NCBI GenBank assembly: GCA_031555145.1
Contig: JAVBUR010000046.1
Location: forward strand, 1 to 64,000
Reading direction: 5' to 3'
From: JAJDIA01 sp031555145
Lineage (GTDB): Bacteria > Bacteroidota > Bacteroidia > Bacteroidales > Tannerellaceae
DNA: 64,000 bases
The notes below the pieces were generated by a model that searched no databases, was not told where the DNA came from, and saw only the letters and a list, made by a program, of their open reading frames with translations. The first letter of the stretch is position 1, and every line of letters starts with the position of its first letter. The position numbers and the translations under genes are program-made. Shown piece after piece: positions 41,536-51,900 of this stretch.

Positions 41536-42432
41536 TTAGATTGGTGTTAACATTGTTACTGCCAGCAAGACGGCAAACAGGAAAACCAACAACGATGTTT
41601 GTCCCAGTAATGTATTCAGTGCCCGTCCTTCCAGGCGACAGAAGCGACGCCAGGTCACGATGAACAGGGCAAAGAAAACGGCATACAATGCCAGTATCAC
41701 TTCCGACCGTTGCAGCATAACCGGCCCGATAATCACCAACGCCAGCAGCCCGTTGACCAGGTAGATGACCTGCCCGAAACGACGACCGAACAGGACGATC
41801 GTGGTCCGTTTTCTCGACAGCTTGTCTTGTGCATAGTCGCGGTAATTATTCACCACCAGGATATTGACCGAGAGGAATCCCATTGCCAGCGAGACGAGGA
41901 AGGATAATAAAGAAAACGTATTCGCCTGTACATAATACGTGAAACAAACCGGGACGATTCCGTAGAACAACAGCACGCATACATCACCCAGCCCATTATA
42001 GGCCAGCGGAAACGGACCGGCAGAATAGGCCAGTACGCACAATGCCATCCCAATGCCTACGGGCAGCAGGAGCCATCCGCCATAATACATCAACGCACAG
42101 CCACACAGGCATGACAGTCCCAATGTCACCCATGTGCCCCGTAACATCGCCTCCGGGCGTATCCATCCCGAAGCCACTGCACGGTCAGGGCCCAACCTGT
42201 CTTCCCGGTCGGCTCCCTTACGGTAGTCAAAGTAGTCGTTGGCGAAATTACTGGCAATCTGTGCCAGCAAAGCAACCGACAGGCACAATAATGCCGGCGC
42301 CAAACGGAACAATCCGTCATATGCTGCCAGGACACACCCTGCCAACACCGGACTGGCTGAAGCAAATAATGTACGCGGGCGAGCGGCAGCTATCCAGGCT
42401 GATAAGAGGGCTTTCTGCTCCTTCTTTTCCAT
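41536..42432 (-). CDS. menA: 1,4-dihydroxy-2-naphthoate polyprenyltransferase
   Basis: 298 aa, UbiA superfamily with about 8-9 hydrophobic segments. First Asp-rich motif NFANDYFDYRKGADRED (about 63-79), second NNYRDYAQDKLSRKRT (about 198-213). It attaches the isoprenoid tail to DHNA to make demethylmenaquinone in the inner membrane. Single gene, divergent from the small-protein operon at 42525. Confidence 0.93.
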   Translation of the reverse strand: MEKKEQKALLSAWIAAARPRTLFASASPVLAGCVLAAYDGLFRLAPALLCLSVALLAQIASNFANDYFDYRKGADREDRLGPDRAVASGWIRPEAMLRGTWVTLGLSCLCGCALMYYGGWLLLPVGIGMALCVLAYSAGPFPLAYNGLGDVCVLLFYGIVPVCFTYYVQANTFSLLSFLVSLAMGFLSVNILVVNNYRDYAQDKLSRKRTTIVLFGRRFGQVIYLVNGLLALVIIGPVMLQRSEVILALYAVFFALFIVTWRRFCRLEGRALNTLLGQTSLLVFLFAVLLAVTMLTPI

Positions 42433-42488
42433 TTAATCCATTTTAATTGTTATAAAAAACACAAAGTAAGAACAAAAAAAGCATTTCG

Positions 42489-42520
42489 TTGTTATGACAC
42501 AAAAAAAGACACTATATTTG
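42489..42520 (+). promoter_or_regulatory. Promoter of the small-protein operon (probably leaderless)
   Basis: TTG (42489-42491) and TATATTTG (42513-42520) are 21 bp apart, a good -33/-7 pair. The start ATG of the next gene (42525) is only 5 bases after the -7 box, so transcription would begin at or within the start codon. Confidence 0.6.
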
Positions 42521-42524
42521 CCGG

Positions 42525-42926
42525 ATGAAAAAGGCTATATTCATAACCAGTCTGCTTTGCGCGTTTTTAATGCTCACTTCTACACCGAAAGTGGACATGA
42601 ATGCTGTACTCGAACAGACGCAGGAAACGGTTGTGAAAGCGAAAAGCCATACCACAGAGATGAACCACCGTGTCGAATTTCTCGGCAAAGATACAAGAGG
42701 TGGAAATGTATTGACTGCCCGCCGGAGTGTACAGATTCTTTCGTGTTCATCCGAAACACGCAGTATAGGCAGCATTGTACGTATTACACAAGACATTCGT
42801 ATCAAAGGAGCCGAACGGCTTCAGAAAATATCCGAGTTTACTTCCCGATTACAAACCATTAACTACTCCGCACTTCTTACCCGTAAGGGATACCATGTGT
42901 ATGCTTTGCGGGAAATCATTATTTGA
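42525..42926 (+). CDS. Small exported protein of unknown function
   Basis: 133 aa. N-terminal hydrophobic signal (MKKAIFITSLLCAFLMLTS), then a polar chain without cysteine-rich or catalytic motifs. Because the promoter -7 box ends at 42520, the ATG at 42525 implies a leaderless or near-leaderless mRNA; the signal-peptide reading argues that this ATG is right. No family recognised. Confidence 0.6.
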   Translation: MKKAIFITSLLCAFLMLTSTPKVDMNAVLEQTQETVVKAKSHTTEMNHRVEFLGKDTRGGNVLTARRSVQILSCSSETRSIGSIVRITQDIRIKGAERLQKISEFTSRLQTINYSALLTRKGYHVYALREIII

Positions 42927-43058
42927 TTTTTTAATTGATCCCAGTCGTTATGGGTATGGGGATATTTGTCTCCATGCAATACGTACGTGTGCACATTATT
43001 GATGTGATGTCCTGCACGTTCATTCAACTTTATTGTTCAATTAAAAAAACTAAGAATT

Positions 43059-43268
43059 ATGGCTAAGAATAAGTCAGATAAATACCGTATTTATCTATTT
43101 GTCCTCATCACCATCATTGGTTGTGTGTTGGCATGCAGTTCAATCATTACAAATGACTATCTTAAACTTGTGATCGTTATGGTTACCCTTTGTGTAGGCC
43201 TTTTCGGCGTTATGAAAGCGTTAAGTAAAAGTCATCAAGATGATGCAGATGCCGTTGAGCGCAAATAA
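43059..43268 (+). CDS. Small two-helix membrane protein
   Basis: 69 aa. A basic start (MAKNKSDKYR) is followed by two hydrophobic helices (about 11-30 and 34-54) and a charged tail (KSHQDDADAVERK). Preceded by an A-rich leader. The same layout is seen in the next gene, suggesting paralogues. No homology recognised. Confidence 0.65.
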   Translation: MAKNKSDKYRIYLFVLITIIGCVLACSSIITNDYLKLVIVMVTLCVGLFGVMKALSKSHQDDADAVERK

Positions 43269-43318
43269 ACAGAGTATTAACAGAATAATCAACCGATTAA
43301 ACTAATTCAACTAATAAA

Positions 43319-43525
43319 ATGGGAAAAATAAATAAAGACCTAGTAGATGCCGTGATGATGTTATCCTTCATCATATTGGTGCTTGTTGGCACAACTGATT
43401 TTGAGAATATAGCCATGAAAAACCTGTTGATGGGAGGCTTAGGCACCATCACTGTCATCATGGTCATACTCCGCATACTCGAAGCAAGGCAAAGTGCCAA
43501 AGAAGAACCAACCATCGAATCTTAA
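43319..43525 (+). CDS. Small two-helix membrane protein
   Basis: 68 aa. Polar start (MGKINKDLVD), two hydrophobic segments (about 11-27 and 36-53) and an acidic tail (SAKEEPTIES). It shares size and topology with the product of 43059. It is the last gene before a strong terminator. Confidence 0.65.
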   Translation: MGKINKDLVDAVMMLSFIILVLVGTTDFENIAMKNLLMGGLGTITVIMVILRILEARQSAKEEPTIES

Positions 43526-43552
43526 CAATGACTCTATATATTTTTATTTATC

Positions 43553-43586
43553 CAAAAAAAGCCGCCGGAATCCCCGGCGGCTTTTT
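43553..43586. terminator. Bidirectional rho-independent terminator
   Basis: GCCGCCGG, a 5-nt loop and CCGGCGGC (43561-43581), flanked by A7 on the left and T5 on the right. It ends the small-protein operon and the convergent PUL transcript (668-aa gene). Confidence 0.93.
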
Positions 43587-43635
43587 GATTCTATAGCGTT
43601 TACTTCTCTATGATTGCTTTTCGCTTCTCTTTTCT

Positions 43636-45642
43636 CTATTTATGGGAGAAGTAGTTGTTTACCCGGTTGGGTGAGAGCATCTGCCATAAGGAGGCAACTG
43701 TCCATCCCGGCGCAAAGATATCGTTATAGAAGCCTTTTCCGTTCTTGCCATAATCCCAGTTGGTATGCTGCACCACTTCAGGATAGTAGCCTACTTTACC
43801 AATATTGAACATATGTCCTTTTACAGGCATCAACTGAAGCATGGAAGTCTTGATCACTTCGGCAAATTGTGTAAAGCGTGTTTCTCCCTGTTCCTTCGCC
43901 AGCCAGTCGAGAACCGTGGCAAATTCAAAGATGAATACGTCGATATGGTTGTTTTCTACCGATACATTTCCCCAACCGCGTGATTTGAAACCTACATCCC
44001 CCAGCATTTGTCCCTGGGCGAACGGTACGTCCCACATATAGTACCAGGACAGGCAGAAGTAGGCGGCCTGCTTACATAGATCGACATAATGTGCCCGTTC
44101 CTTACCCTTTGTCACCATTGACAGGTAATACATGGCTGTCGACGCATAAAGTGACGCTTCCTTATCTTCACAATTGGCATCCAGGGTGGAAGAGAAATAA
44201 TCGGCCTTCGATATGATTTCTTTTTCCAGGTATACGGCAGTCTTGCGAGCACTTTCCAGATACGTCTTGTTATTGAAATAGGTATACGCCATGGCTAAAG
44301 GCAAGGTGGCTGACGGTGTACTACCTCCGGAGGCATCGATCACCTTGAACTCATTATCGAACTTGCGCGGGAAACTACCGTCTGCTCCCTGCAATTGTAG
44401 GAAATTGTCAAGCAGTTTCTTCATTCTTGCTTCCCACTCCGGATGTTTGCGGCCTTTCTTCTTTTCGTAATCCAGGTAGTTGAGTATAGAAAACACGCCT
44501 TCGGATTGACGGCGGATACTGTAAACCGCTTCTTCCTTGCCATTATCAAAGTTCACCTTCTCGCGGAAGAAACCGTTGGATGTAAATCCTTGTGCAAGGT
44601 AACTCTCGAAGATGGCGTTAGCCTTTGCGACCAGTTCGGGGCGGTTGGTTTGTTCGCCGTATTCAAGGGCATTGAAAGCGTTCAGTAGCGTACGTCCCAC
44701 GAATCCTACTTCTGCTACTCCCGTACTTTTGCTGTCGTCGGTACGCATGTGCACGGCTGAGAAGTATTTCAGGGGATACGTATCCACATAGCTTTCCATA
44801 AAGTAGTTGGACAGTATCTCCTTGGCTTTGTCGGTGCTCAATTGCCCTTCCATCCGTTTGGGTTGGAAAGTGTCGTAGGAATAGTTCCATACCTCCGCCA
44901 CAAAACGGGAGAAGTCCGGCGCATTCCCTTTGCTGATCTGCCAGGTAAGTTCACGACTTTCCCCTTTCGCCAGTTTTTCGAACGACTGTACCTGGGGCGC
45001 CAGTGTCAGTTTTCGCAGATAGGTCTTGGGGGCTTCGCTGTAAGGAAAACTGAAAACCAGCGCCGTTGTTCCGTCTATATTCCTGAAACCGGTAGAGCCG
45101 ATAGCCGTTTTACCACCCAGGATTACTTCCCCTTTTTTATGGGTGGTCAGGGCTTCGTTTTCGAAACGGTCCAGCCTTACTACGGTATAGTAATCGCCGG
45201 TTTTTTCATTGTAGATACCCGTCAGCGGTGTGCTCAGGCGGTCTTCACGTACCTGCCAGCTGTCGCTGGTATAAAATGACGGGGCTGTTTGAGGCGAGCG
45301 TAGGTTTTTATGGTACCAGAAGCCGGGCATGTAAAACTGGCAGTCATCGTGCCTGATTGCTGAAAGTGTATACACTTCTTCCAGGTTGTAATACACTTCC
45401 TCCCGGGCGGTGATTACGGTGTGCAGGCTTAGCACCTGGCCGTTATCGACCACTTGTTGCCGGATTTGTACGGGTAGATCCTGCGTGGCCCGCATCAACC
45501 CGGTGGCTTTGTCGATTGTCAGTTCATACGATTCGGCTGGGTTGCCGGGAGATTTCAACGTGAGCTTGTGCGACAGTTCCTGTGCACAAACGGTTCCTGC
45601 CGTCAAAGCAGCGAATGTTAGGATTGTTACTGTTTTCTTCAT
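43636..45642 (-). CDS. Large exported PUL protein, alpha/alpha-toroid-like (unknown family)
   Basis: 668 aa with a signal peptide (about 1-20, GTVCAQE). Residues 25-260 are beta-sandwich-like; residues about 270-660 are helical with a repeated aromatic and glycine pattern (YGEQTNRPELVAKANAIFE, LLDNFLQLQGADGSFPRKF, ARKTAVYLEKE) typical of (alpha/alpha)6 toroid glycosidases or lyases. No catalytic motif can be named. It sits downstream of a sulfatase, SusD and SusC, so a glycosidase or lyase acting on a desulfated glycan is the best inference. Confidence 0.6.
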   Translation of the reverse strand: MKKTVTILTFAALTAGTVCAQELSHKLTLKSPGNPAESYELTIDKATGLMRATQDLPVQIRQQVVDNGQVLSLHTVITAREEVYYNLEEVYTLSAIRHDDCQFYMPGFWYHKNLRSPQTAPSFYTSDSWQVREDRLSTPLTGIYNEKTGDYYTVVRLDRFENEALTTHKKGEVILGGKTAIGSTGFRNIDGTTALVFSFPYSEAPKTYLRKLTLAPQVQSFEKLAKGESRELTWQISKGNAPDFSRFVAEVWNYSYDTFQPKRMEGQLSTDKAKEILSNYFMESYVDTYPLKYFSAVHMRTDDSKSTGVAEVGFVGRTLLNAFNALEYGEQTNRPELVAKANAIFESYLAQGFTSNGFFREKVNFDNGKEEAVYSIRRQSEGVFSILNYLDYEKKKGRKHPEWEARMKKLLDNFLQLQGADGSFPRKFDNEFKVIDASGGSTPSATLPLAMAYTYFNNKTYLESARKTAVYLEKEIISKADYFSSTLDANCEDKEASLYASTAMYYLSMVTKGKERAHYVDLCKQAAYFCLSWYYMWDVPFAQGQMLGDVGFKSRGWGNVSVENNHIDVFIFEFATVLDWLAKEQGETRFTQFAEVIKTSMLQLMPVKGHMFNIGKVGYYPEVVQHTNWDYGKNGKGFYNDIFAPGWTVASLWQMLSPNRVNNYFSHK

Positions 45643-45659
45643 TGATAGATTTATTTGAT

Positions 45660-47342
45660 TTAGTTAGGAGCTGGAACTACCATCGTTCGTTCGGCCCAGG
45701 CCTCGTATTGGGAAACCATTTGGCTAAGGCGTTCGGGATGTTGATCGGCTATGTTGTTCTTTTCTGTCCGGTCGGTATTCAGGTCGTACAGTTCCCAGGA
45801 AGCATCCTTCCGGTTTGGGCGGATGATCTTCCAACCGTCTTTGCTCATAAGGGCTTTCTCATTGAAATGTTCGAAGCCGATGATCTCATGACCTTCCCGC
45901 TTGCCGGTTTGCAGTATGGGTACCAGGCTTATCCCTTCCATCGGACGGATGTCGTTCCCATGGTATGTCGTGGGATAGTCGGCATCTGCCAGGTCAATAC
46001 AGGTCGCCATAAAGTCGATGATATGACACATCGAGTTGTTAACCGAGCCTTTCTTTGCCTTGAGTCCTTGCGGCCAGTAGGCGATCATGGGTGTACAGAT
46101 ACCTCCTTCATACATCTTGGCTTTCCAGAAGCGGAACGGCATATTGGCCACATTGGCCCATTCCGGCCCCAGTGAAGCATAGGTTGTTTCCGGCCCGGGC
46201 ATCGCTTCCTTGTTCTTCGGATAGATCATCGGCGTACCATCCCGCAGCATATCCGGACGGTCGTTCTCTCCCGGTTCGAAGTTCTGACAAATCTCCGGAC
46301 TGCATCCGTTGTCAGAGAGGAAAACGATCAGCGTATTCTCCAGTTGGCCCGTAGCTTCAAGCGCCTTGAGCACCTTACCGATCTCCTGGTCCATGCGGTC
46401 GATCATAGCGGCATGCACGGCCATGGCGCGGGCGTCCCAGTTACGATCGGGGTTCTCATCCCATTCCTTGGTGGATAAGCGGTTCGTCAGGTAATCGGTC
46501 TGCCCGGGGAAGATACCCAGTTCCTGCATCCGCTTATAGCGGGCATCCCGGATGGCTTCCCAACCGACAGTGTAGGTGTCTTCGTACTTTTTGATGTCTT
46601 CGTCCAAGGCATGTAACGGCCAGTGGGGCGAGTGGTAAGACAGGTACATGAAGAAAGGCTTGTCTGTCTCCGCATACCGGTTGATATAGGCAACCGCACT
46701 GTCCGACAGGGCGATCGTGCTGTAGTACTCTTTGGGAACTTCCTTCACCGGCTCTTCCCCATTGACCAGGCTGAAGGGATCGAAGTAATCCACTACGCCG
46801 TAGATGGTTCCATAGAATTCTTCAAACCCCCGGTGGGTGGGATAATTCTCCTTCGGAGCAAACTCTTCGTGATAGACCTGGTGGGCGAGCCATTCACGCT
46901 GATCGGGACGTAACGGTGTTTCGGCCACGTGCCATTTACCGATCATGCCGGTATGATAACCGGCGTCTTTCAGTACTTCGGCAATGGTTACCCCGTTGTG
47001 CGTCATTGTTCCGCGGTAGCCGGGCAACTGTTGGTCGAATGTCATACGCCCGATACCAGCCTGATGCGGATAAAGCCCCGTCAACAACGAGGCTCGCGTC
47101 GGACAACTGCGTCCGGCATTGTAGAAACGGCTGAAGCGCACACCCTGTTGCGCCAACCGGTCCAGGTTCGGCGTCTGTATCTCTCCGCCATAACAACCCA
47201 GGTCTGAATAGCCCAGGTCGTCGGCCAGGATAAAAAGGATGTTCGGCCGGTCAGCCTCTTTGTGGTCTGCCTGGTTGCAGGCGCTCGCCGTAAGGGCGAG
47301 CGCTGCAAGTGGCAACGTTTTGGATATTGTTGTATGATTCAT
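45660..47342 (-). CDS. Sulfatase (serine-type active site)
   Basis: About 560 aa from the ATG at 47342; an in-frame start at 47351 would overlap susD by 7 bp. N-terminal lipoprotein-like signal (ALTASAC). S1-type formylglycine sulfatase: ILADDLGYSD metal site, and RSCPTRASLLTG in which the residue modified to formylglycine is Ser (pattern SxPxR), about residue 79. Ser-type maturation needs a radical-SAM anSME enzyme, normal for anaerobic Bacteroidetes; none is in this window. Further motifs: GKWHV, HSPH and FLSDNGC. The product removes sulfate from a glycan taken up by the adjoining SusC/SusD pair. Confidence 0.92.
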   Translation of the reverse strand: MNHTTISKTLPLAALALTASACNQADHKEADRPNILFILADDLGYSDLGCYGGEIQTPNLDRLAQQGVRFSRFYNAGRSCPTRASLLTGLYPHQAGIGRMTFDQQLPGYRGTMTHNGVTIAEVLKDAGYHTGMIGKWHVAETPLRPDQREWLAHQVYHEEFAPKENYPTHRGFEEFYGTIYGVVDYFDPFSLVNGEEPVKEVPKEYYSTIALSDSAVAYINRYAETDKPFFMYLSYHSPHWPLHALDEDIKKYEDTYTVGWEAIRDARYKRMQELGIFPGQTDYLTNRLSTKEWDENPDRNWDARAMAVHAAMIDRMDQEIGKVLKALEATGQLENTLIVFLSDNGCSPEICQNFEPGENDRPDMLRDGTPMIYPKNKEAMPGPETTYASLGPEWANVANMPFRFWKAKMYEGGICTPMIAYWPQGLKAKKGSVNNSMCHIIDFMATCIDLADADYPTTYHGNDIRPMEGISLVPILQTGKREGHEIIGFEHFNEKALMSKDGWKIIRPNRKDASWELYDLNTDRTEKNNIADQHPERLSQMVSQYEAWAERTMVVPAPN

Positions 47343-47344
47343 GA

Positions 47345-48955
47345 TTACCAACCATTATTCTGGGTTAAGTTCGCATTCAATTGCCGTTCGTTGTACGGTA
47401 TCGGCCAAAGATAGTCTCTTCCTGTGAATTTCTTTTTATAATCAGTCGTAACTGTTACTAATTCACCGGTGTTCTTATCGACATACCGCATACCTGTCAC
47501 CTGGTCCATGGTGCAGGCGCTTTCGGCGATTTTCCAACGGCGGACGTCGAAGAAGCGGCTGCCTTCGAGGGCCAGTTCCACCATCCGTTCATGGCGTACC
47601 GCTTCACGCAAGGCACTCTGCGAAGTGATGCCCGACAACGGCGGCATATTGACATCCGTACGCTGGCGCACTTCGTTGATATATCTCAGTGCTGCATCCG
47701 TTTCCGTGTTCAGTTCGATACGTGCTTCGGCTGCTGTAAGCAAGATTTCGGCATAGCGCAGGATAATCAGGTTGATACCGCAATTGGTACGGTTGCTCTG
47801 GCCGATATCTTCGGCGTTGATGTATTTCTTCGGAAGCAAACCGGTCTTGGACACCTGGTAGCTGGCGCCGATCACGTCGCCCGAAGAGCTCCAACCCGGA
47901 CGGGAATCATAGACCGTACCGTTCGGCAACAGGTCGCCCGGTACATAGAGTGTATAGCTCAGTCGCGGGTCGCGGTTCGCATACGGATTCTTGGGGTCGT
48001 AAGTCGGATCGTCGGCGATCTTCTTTCCATTGGTCGTTTCGTATTCGTCTACAAGCACACTGGTAGGCGACATGGCCGAACCGTTGTTCCCCAATGACAC
48101 GGCGCCGAAGTTATTCATGACCGAGTTGGCATATACGTCTTTGATGAATTCCTTGTCGAACACCACTTCCACATTGTTTTCGTTGGCATACGTGAATAAT
48201 TCCTTATACGTCGGCAGCAACGAGTAAACACCCAGGGAGATAACGCCGTCGGCGGCATCCTTCGCCCGTTGATAGTAGGTGGCTGCCCGGTTGTCTGCAC
48301 CTGTTACATTGCCTCCGGCGAACAACATGGTACGCGCCAGGATACCCAGGGCGGCGCCTTTCGTCACCCGCCCTTTTTCGGTAGCCTTGGCGGGCAGGTA
48401 TTGTTGGGCGTCGGTAATCTCCGTATAAATGAAGTCATAGATCTCAGCGGCCGGTGTGCGTGTCAGCGTTTTCGATTCGCTGATGCCGATCGGTGTCAAT
48501 ACCAGGGGCACATCACCGAAGTAGGCCGCCAGACGGGCATAGAAATAGCAACGCAGCGTACGTACTTCAGCCGTAAGACGGTTCACCTTCGCCTGGTCGG
48601 TGACTGTGATCTTGCCTACATTCGCCATATAGTCGTTGCAACAGCGAATCCCTTTGTACATATCGTTCCAGGTATTCTGGAAAATATTTGTTTGCGGGTC
48701 GGCAATACTGGCTTCCACCTTGGTCTCGTCGGATGTTTCAAACGTAGCGCGGGCAATGTCGCTCATCTCATCGCGCCCCAGCAGTGTGCCATGGCTTTCC
48801 AGGAAACGGTAGGCGGCATTGGCTGCATATTCCGCATCTTTATCAGATTGCCAATATACTTCAGAAGATAAACGGTCGGTAGGGATCGTATCCAGCACGT
48901 CGCTGCATCCAAACAGGGTAAACGACATGATCAGTAATAGAAAATATTTATTCAT
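47345..48955 (-). CDS. SusD/RagB-type outer-membrane glycan-binding lipoprotein
   Basis: 536 aa. Lipobox (SFTLFGC, Cys 17). A TPR-like helical core (about 45-300) and the family C-terminal signature (LRYAEILLTAAEARIELN, ALRYINEVRQRTDV, EGSRFFDVRRWK and LWPIPYNERQLN). It captures oligosaccharide at the cell surface and acts with the TonB-dependent transporter encoded 29 bp upstream. Second gene of a SusC-SusD-sulfatase-668-aa transcript. Confidence 0.95.
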   Translation of the reverse strand: MNKYFLLLIMSFTLFGCSDVLDTIPTDRLSSEVYWQSDKDAEYAANAAYRFLESHGTLLGRDEMSDIARATFETSDETKVEASIADPQTNIFQNTWNDMYKGIRCCNDYMANVGKITVTDQAKVNRLTAEVRTLRCYFYARLAAYFGDVPLVLTPIGISESKTLTRTPAAEIYDFIYTEITDAQQYLPAKATEKGRVTKGAALGILARTMLFAGGNVTGADNRAATYYQRAKDAADGVISLGVYSLLPTYKELFTYANENNVEVVFDKEFIKDVYANSVMNNFGAVSLGNNGSAMSPTSVLVDEYETTNGKKIADDPTYDPKNPYANRDPRLSYTLYVPGDLLPNGTVYDSRPGWSSSGDVIGASYQVSKTGLLPKKYINAEDIGQSNRTNCGINLIILRYAEILLTAAEARIELNTETDAALRYINEVRQRTDVNMPPLSGITSQSALREAVRHERMVELALEGSRFFDVRRWKIAESACTMDQVTGMRYVDKNTGELVTVTTDYKKKFTGRDYLWPIPYNERQLNANLTQNNGW

Positions 48956-48984
48956 GATGAATTCCGTTAAAAGATTACTTAATG

Positions 48985-51900
48985 TTAGAATGTCAGGTTA
49001 ACACCGATGGTATAGACAGAGGTCTGCGGATAATACAGGAATCGTCCGGAAACGAATTCCGGGTCAAGTCCCCATTCTTTCAGCGGAGAGAATGTCAGTA
49101 CATTGCTTCCGGCCAGATATACACGGGCCTTTTCGATATTAGCCTTCCGAGTCAGGGTGCGTGGCAGGGTATAGCCTACCTGTATATTCTTCAGACGGAT
49201 GTAGTTGGCGTCGATCACCCAGAAATCCGACATCATAGAGTTGTAGTCCACGCTCTTACGTGGACGCGGGAAACGGGCGTCTGTGTTTTCGGGCGTCCAG
49301 TAATCCTTGAAGATGTCCAGCGTGAAACCTTCGAAGTTACCACCCTCGGCCAAGGCTCCGGATACGCGGGTTTGTGCATCCATCACGCCCTGGAGGGTGA
49401 ATGAGAAATCGAACCCTTTCCAGGCCGCATTACCGGAGATCGCAAACGGGTAGCGGGGGAATTCATTACCGATCACCGTCATATCTTCGGCGTCGATCTT
49501 ACCGTCGTTGTTGCGGTCGATATATTTCACATCACCGGCACCCATACGGCTGTCGTATACCGGATATTTGTTGTCGACATCCTGTTGGGTCAACAGTCCG
49601 CCGGTCTGGTAGCCCCAGTAGGCATTGACGGGGTATCCTTCACGGACGGTGGTGAGCACGTCGGATGTACCGCCGCTGATGGTCGGGTTGGCGCCGCCCA
49701 GGCTGATGACTTCGTTCCAGTTGTTGGAGATGTTGAAGTTCAAACCATACGACAGTTCACCGATCTGGTCCTTCCATCCCAGTGTCAACTCAAAACCCTT
49801 GTTGTCGACAACGGCTGCATTCTGCACCGGTGCATCCAGGCCGATCGTACCGGAAATAGGCAGGCTCACCAGGATACCGTCTGTCCGTTTGTAGTAGTAG
49901 TCGCCACTCAGCGACAGGCGGTTGTTCAGGAAGGAGGCGTCGAGACCGATATTCGTCTGTGTACTGACTTCCCACTTCAGTTCCTTATTGGCAAGAGCTG
50001 TTTGCATATACCCTTGTACCACCTGTCCGTCGAAGTTATATGTGGTGGAAGCATACGATTCGTAGAAGGCATACAAACCGGCCGTCTGGTTACCCGTCTT
50101 ACCCCATGATCCCCTCAGTTTCAGGTCGGAGATGATGTCGCGCAGTCCGTCGCTCCAGAAGGCTTCGTTGGAGATACGCCATCCGGCGGAGAACGACGGG
50201 AAGGTACCGAACTGGTTGTCGCCCGTAAACCGTGACGTACCGTCATAACGCAGGTTGGCTTCCAGCAGGTAGCGGTTGTCGTAGTTATAGTTGACACGTC
50301 CGAAATAAGAACGCAGGGCGTATTCGTTATTATACCCGTAGCTTTTCCAGGTGCTTTCGGAACCCATATTGATAGACTGTACTTCGTTGTTATAGAAGTC
50401 TTGACGGAAAGCCTCGTTCTGCGACCATTTGTTCTCGATCTGCGAGAAACCGGCCAGCGCCGACAGGTTGTGTTTGCCGAATTGCTTGTCGTAGTTCAGC
50501 AACAGGTTGAGGGTATATTCATCCAGGTCGTCACGTTTGTCGTCCATGCTGTTGCGTGAGATGTCCCGTTTGCGTGAGCGGGTGGCGCTGGGGTTATACG
50601 CTTCGTTTTTGGCTGTCGCTCCCCAATCCAGGAAGTTGGTATCCACTACGGTATAAGCGTTGTTGAACGTTACATACTTGTTGAACGCATACCGTTGTGC
50701 ATACTGGGTGGTGAACTTCAGTCCGTCCATGATATTGAATTCGGCTTTTACATTACCGACAAACAGGCTGCGCCATTGTTTGTCTGTCCCGCCCATTTCG
50801 GCAAGCATCAACGGGTTGGCATTCTTATTACCCAGGCCATAGCTGCCATCGGTATATTGCGGAACGACAAACTGCGTAGCGTGATACATGGAGTAGAATA
50901 CACCGCCGCCGTTCACGTCATAATCATAAGCGCCTACCGGTGCTACGGAATAACGGGTCCGGAAGTTGGCATCCGCCGAGATCTTCACCCATTTGTAGGG
51001 TTTGAAGTCGGTGTTCACACGGATTTCCTTAATGTTTGAGTTGAAGTTGGGAACCACCCCGTCCTGGTCGTAATAACGCAATGCCATCAATCCGCTGGCT
51101 TTTTCCGTACCACCGCTGACGGTGAGGCTGTAGTTCTGCTGCAACGCATCGCTGTATACGGCATCCTGCCATTGGTTGGCCTTACGGTAGGTGATCGGGT
51201 CTTTGGCGTGGTTGGCGGTCCATTCCTGGATGAATGTATCCGAATAACGGGCATTCTGGCCTGCGTTCTTGAACGCATAGTTTTGCTGGTTCATGTACGT
51301 GACCGTCTCCATGTGTTCCGGTTTGTTCGTCACGCTCTGAAGCCCCCAGTAGGTATTGAAGTCGATCTTTACCTGTCCTTCTTTTCCGCGTTTGGTAGTA
51401 ATCAGTACGACCCCGTTGGCCGCACGCGAACCATAGATCGCTGTTGTCGAGGCATCCTTCAGGATAGAGATGTTCTCAATATCATCCGGGTTGACGTCTT
51501 CGATCCGTTGTTCCACGCCATCCACCAGCAATAGCGCGTCGCTATTATTAATGGTCGTGATACCACGGATGCGGAGCGTCGTGCTGGCGCGTCCCGGCGA
51601 ACCACCCTTGTCCATGATCGTCAATCCCGGCGATGTGCCTTGCAGGGCGGCCGTGGTGCTGTTGGCCAGGCGGTTGATGCTTTCGTTTTTGATACTACCG
51701 ACTGCACCGGTAATACTTACTTTCTTCTGCTGGCCATAACCTACCACCACGATTTCGTCGAGTAGTTCGGTATCCGGGAGCATGGTTACATTCATAACGG
51801 ATTGTCCGGTGTAGACAATCTCCTGTTTGGCGTAGCCGACGAAGGAGAACACCAGTGTCTGGCCGGAAGCTGCCGCCAACGAATAGTTCCCATCGTAGTC

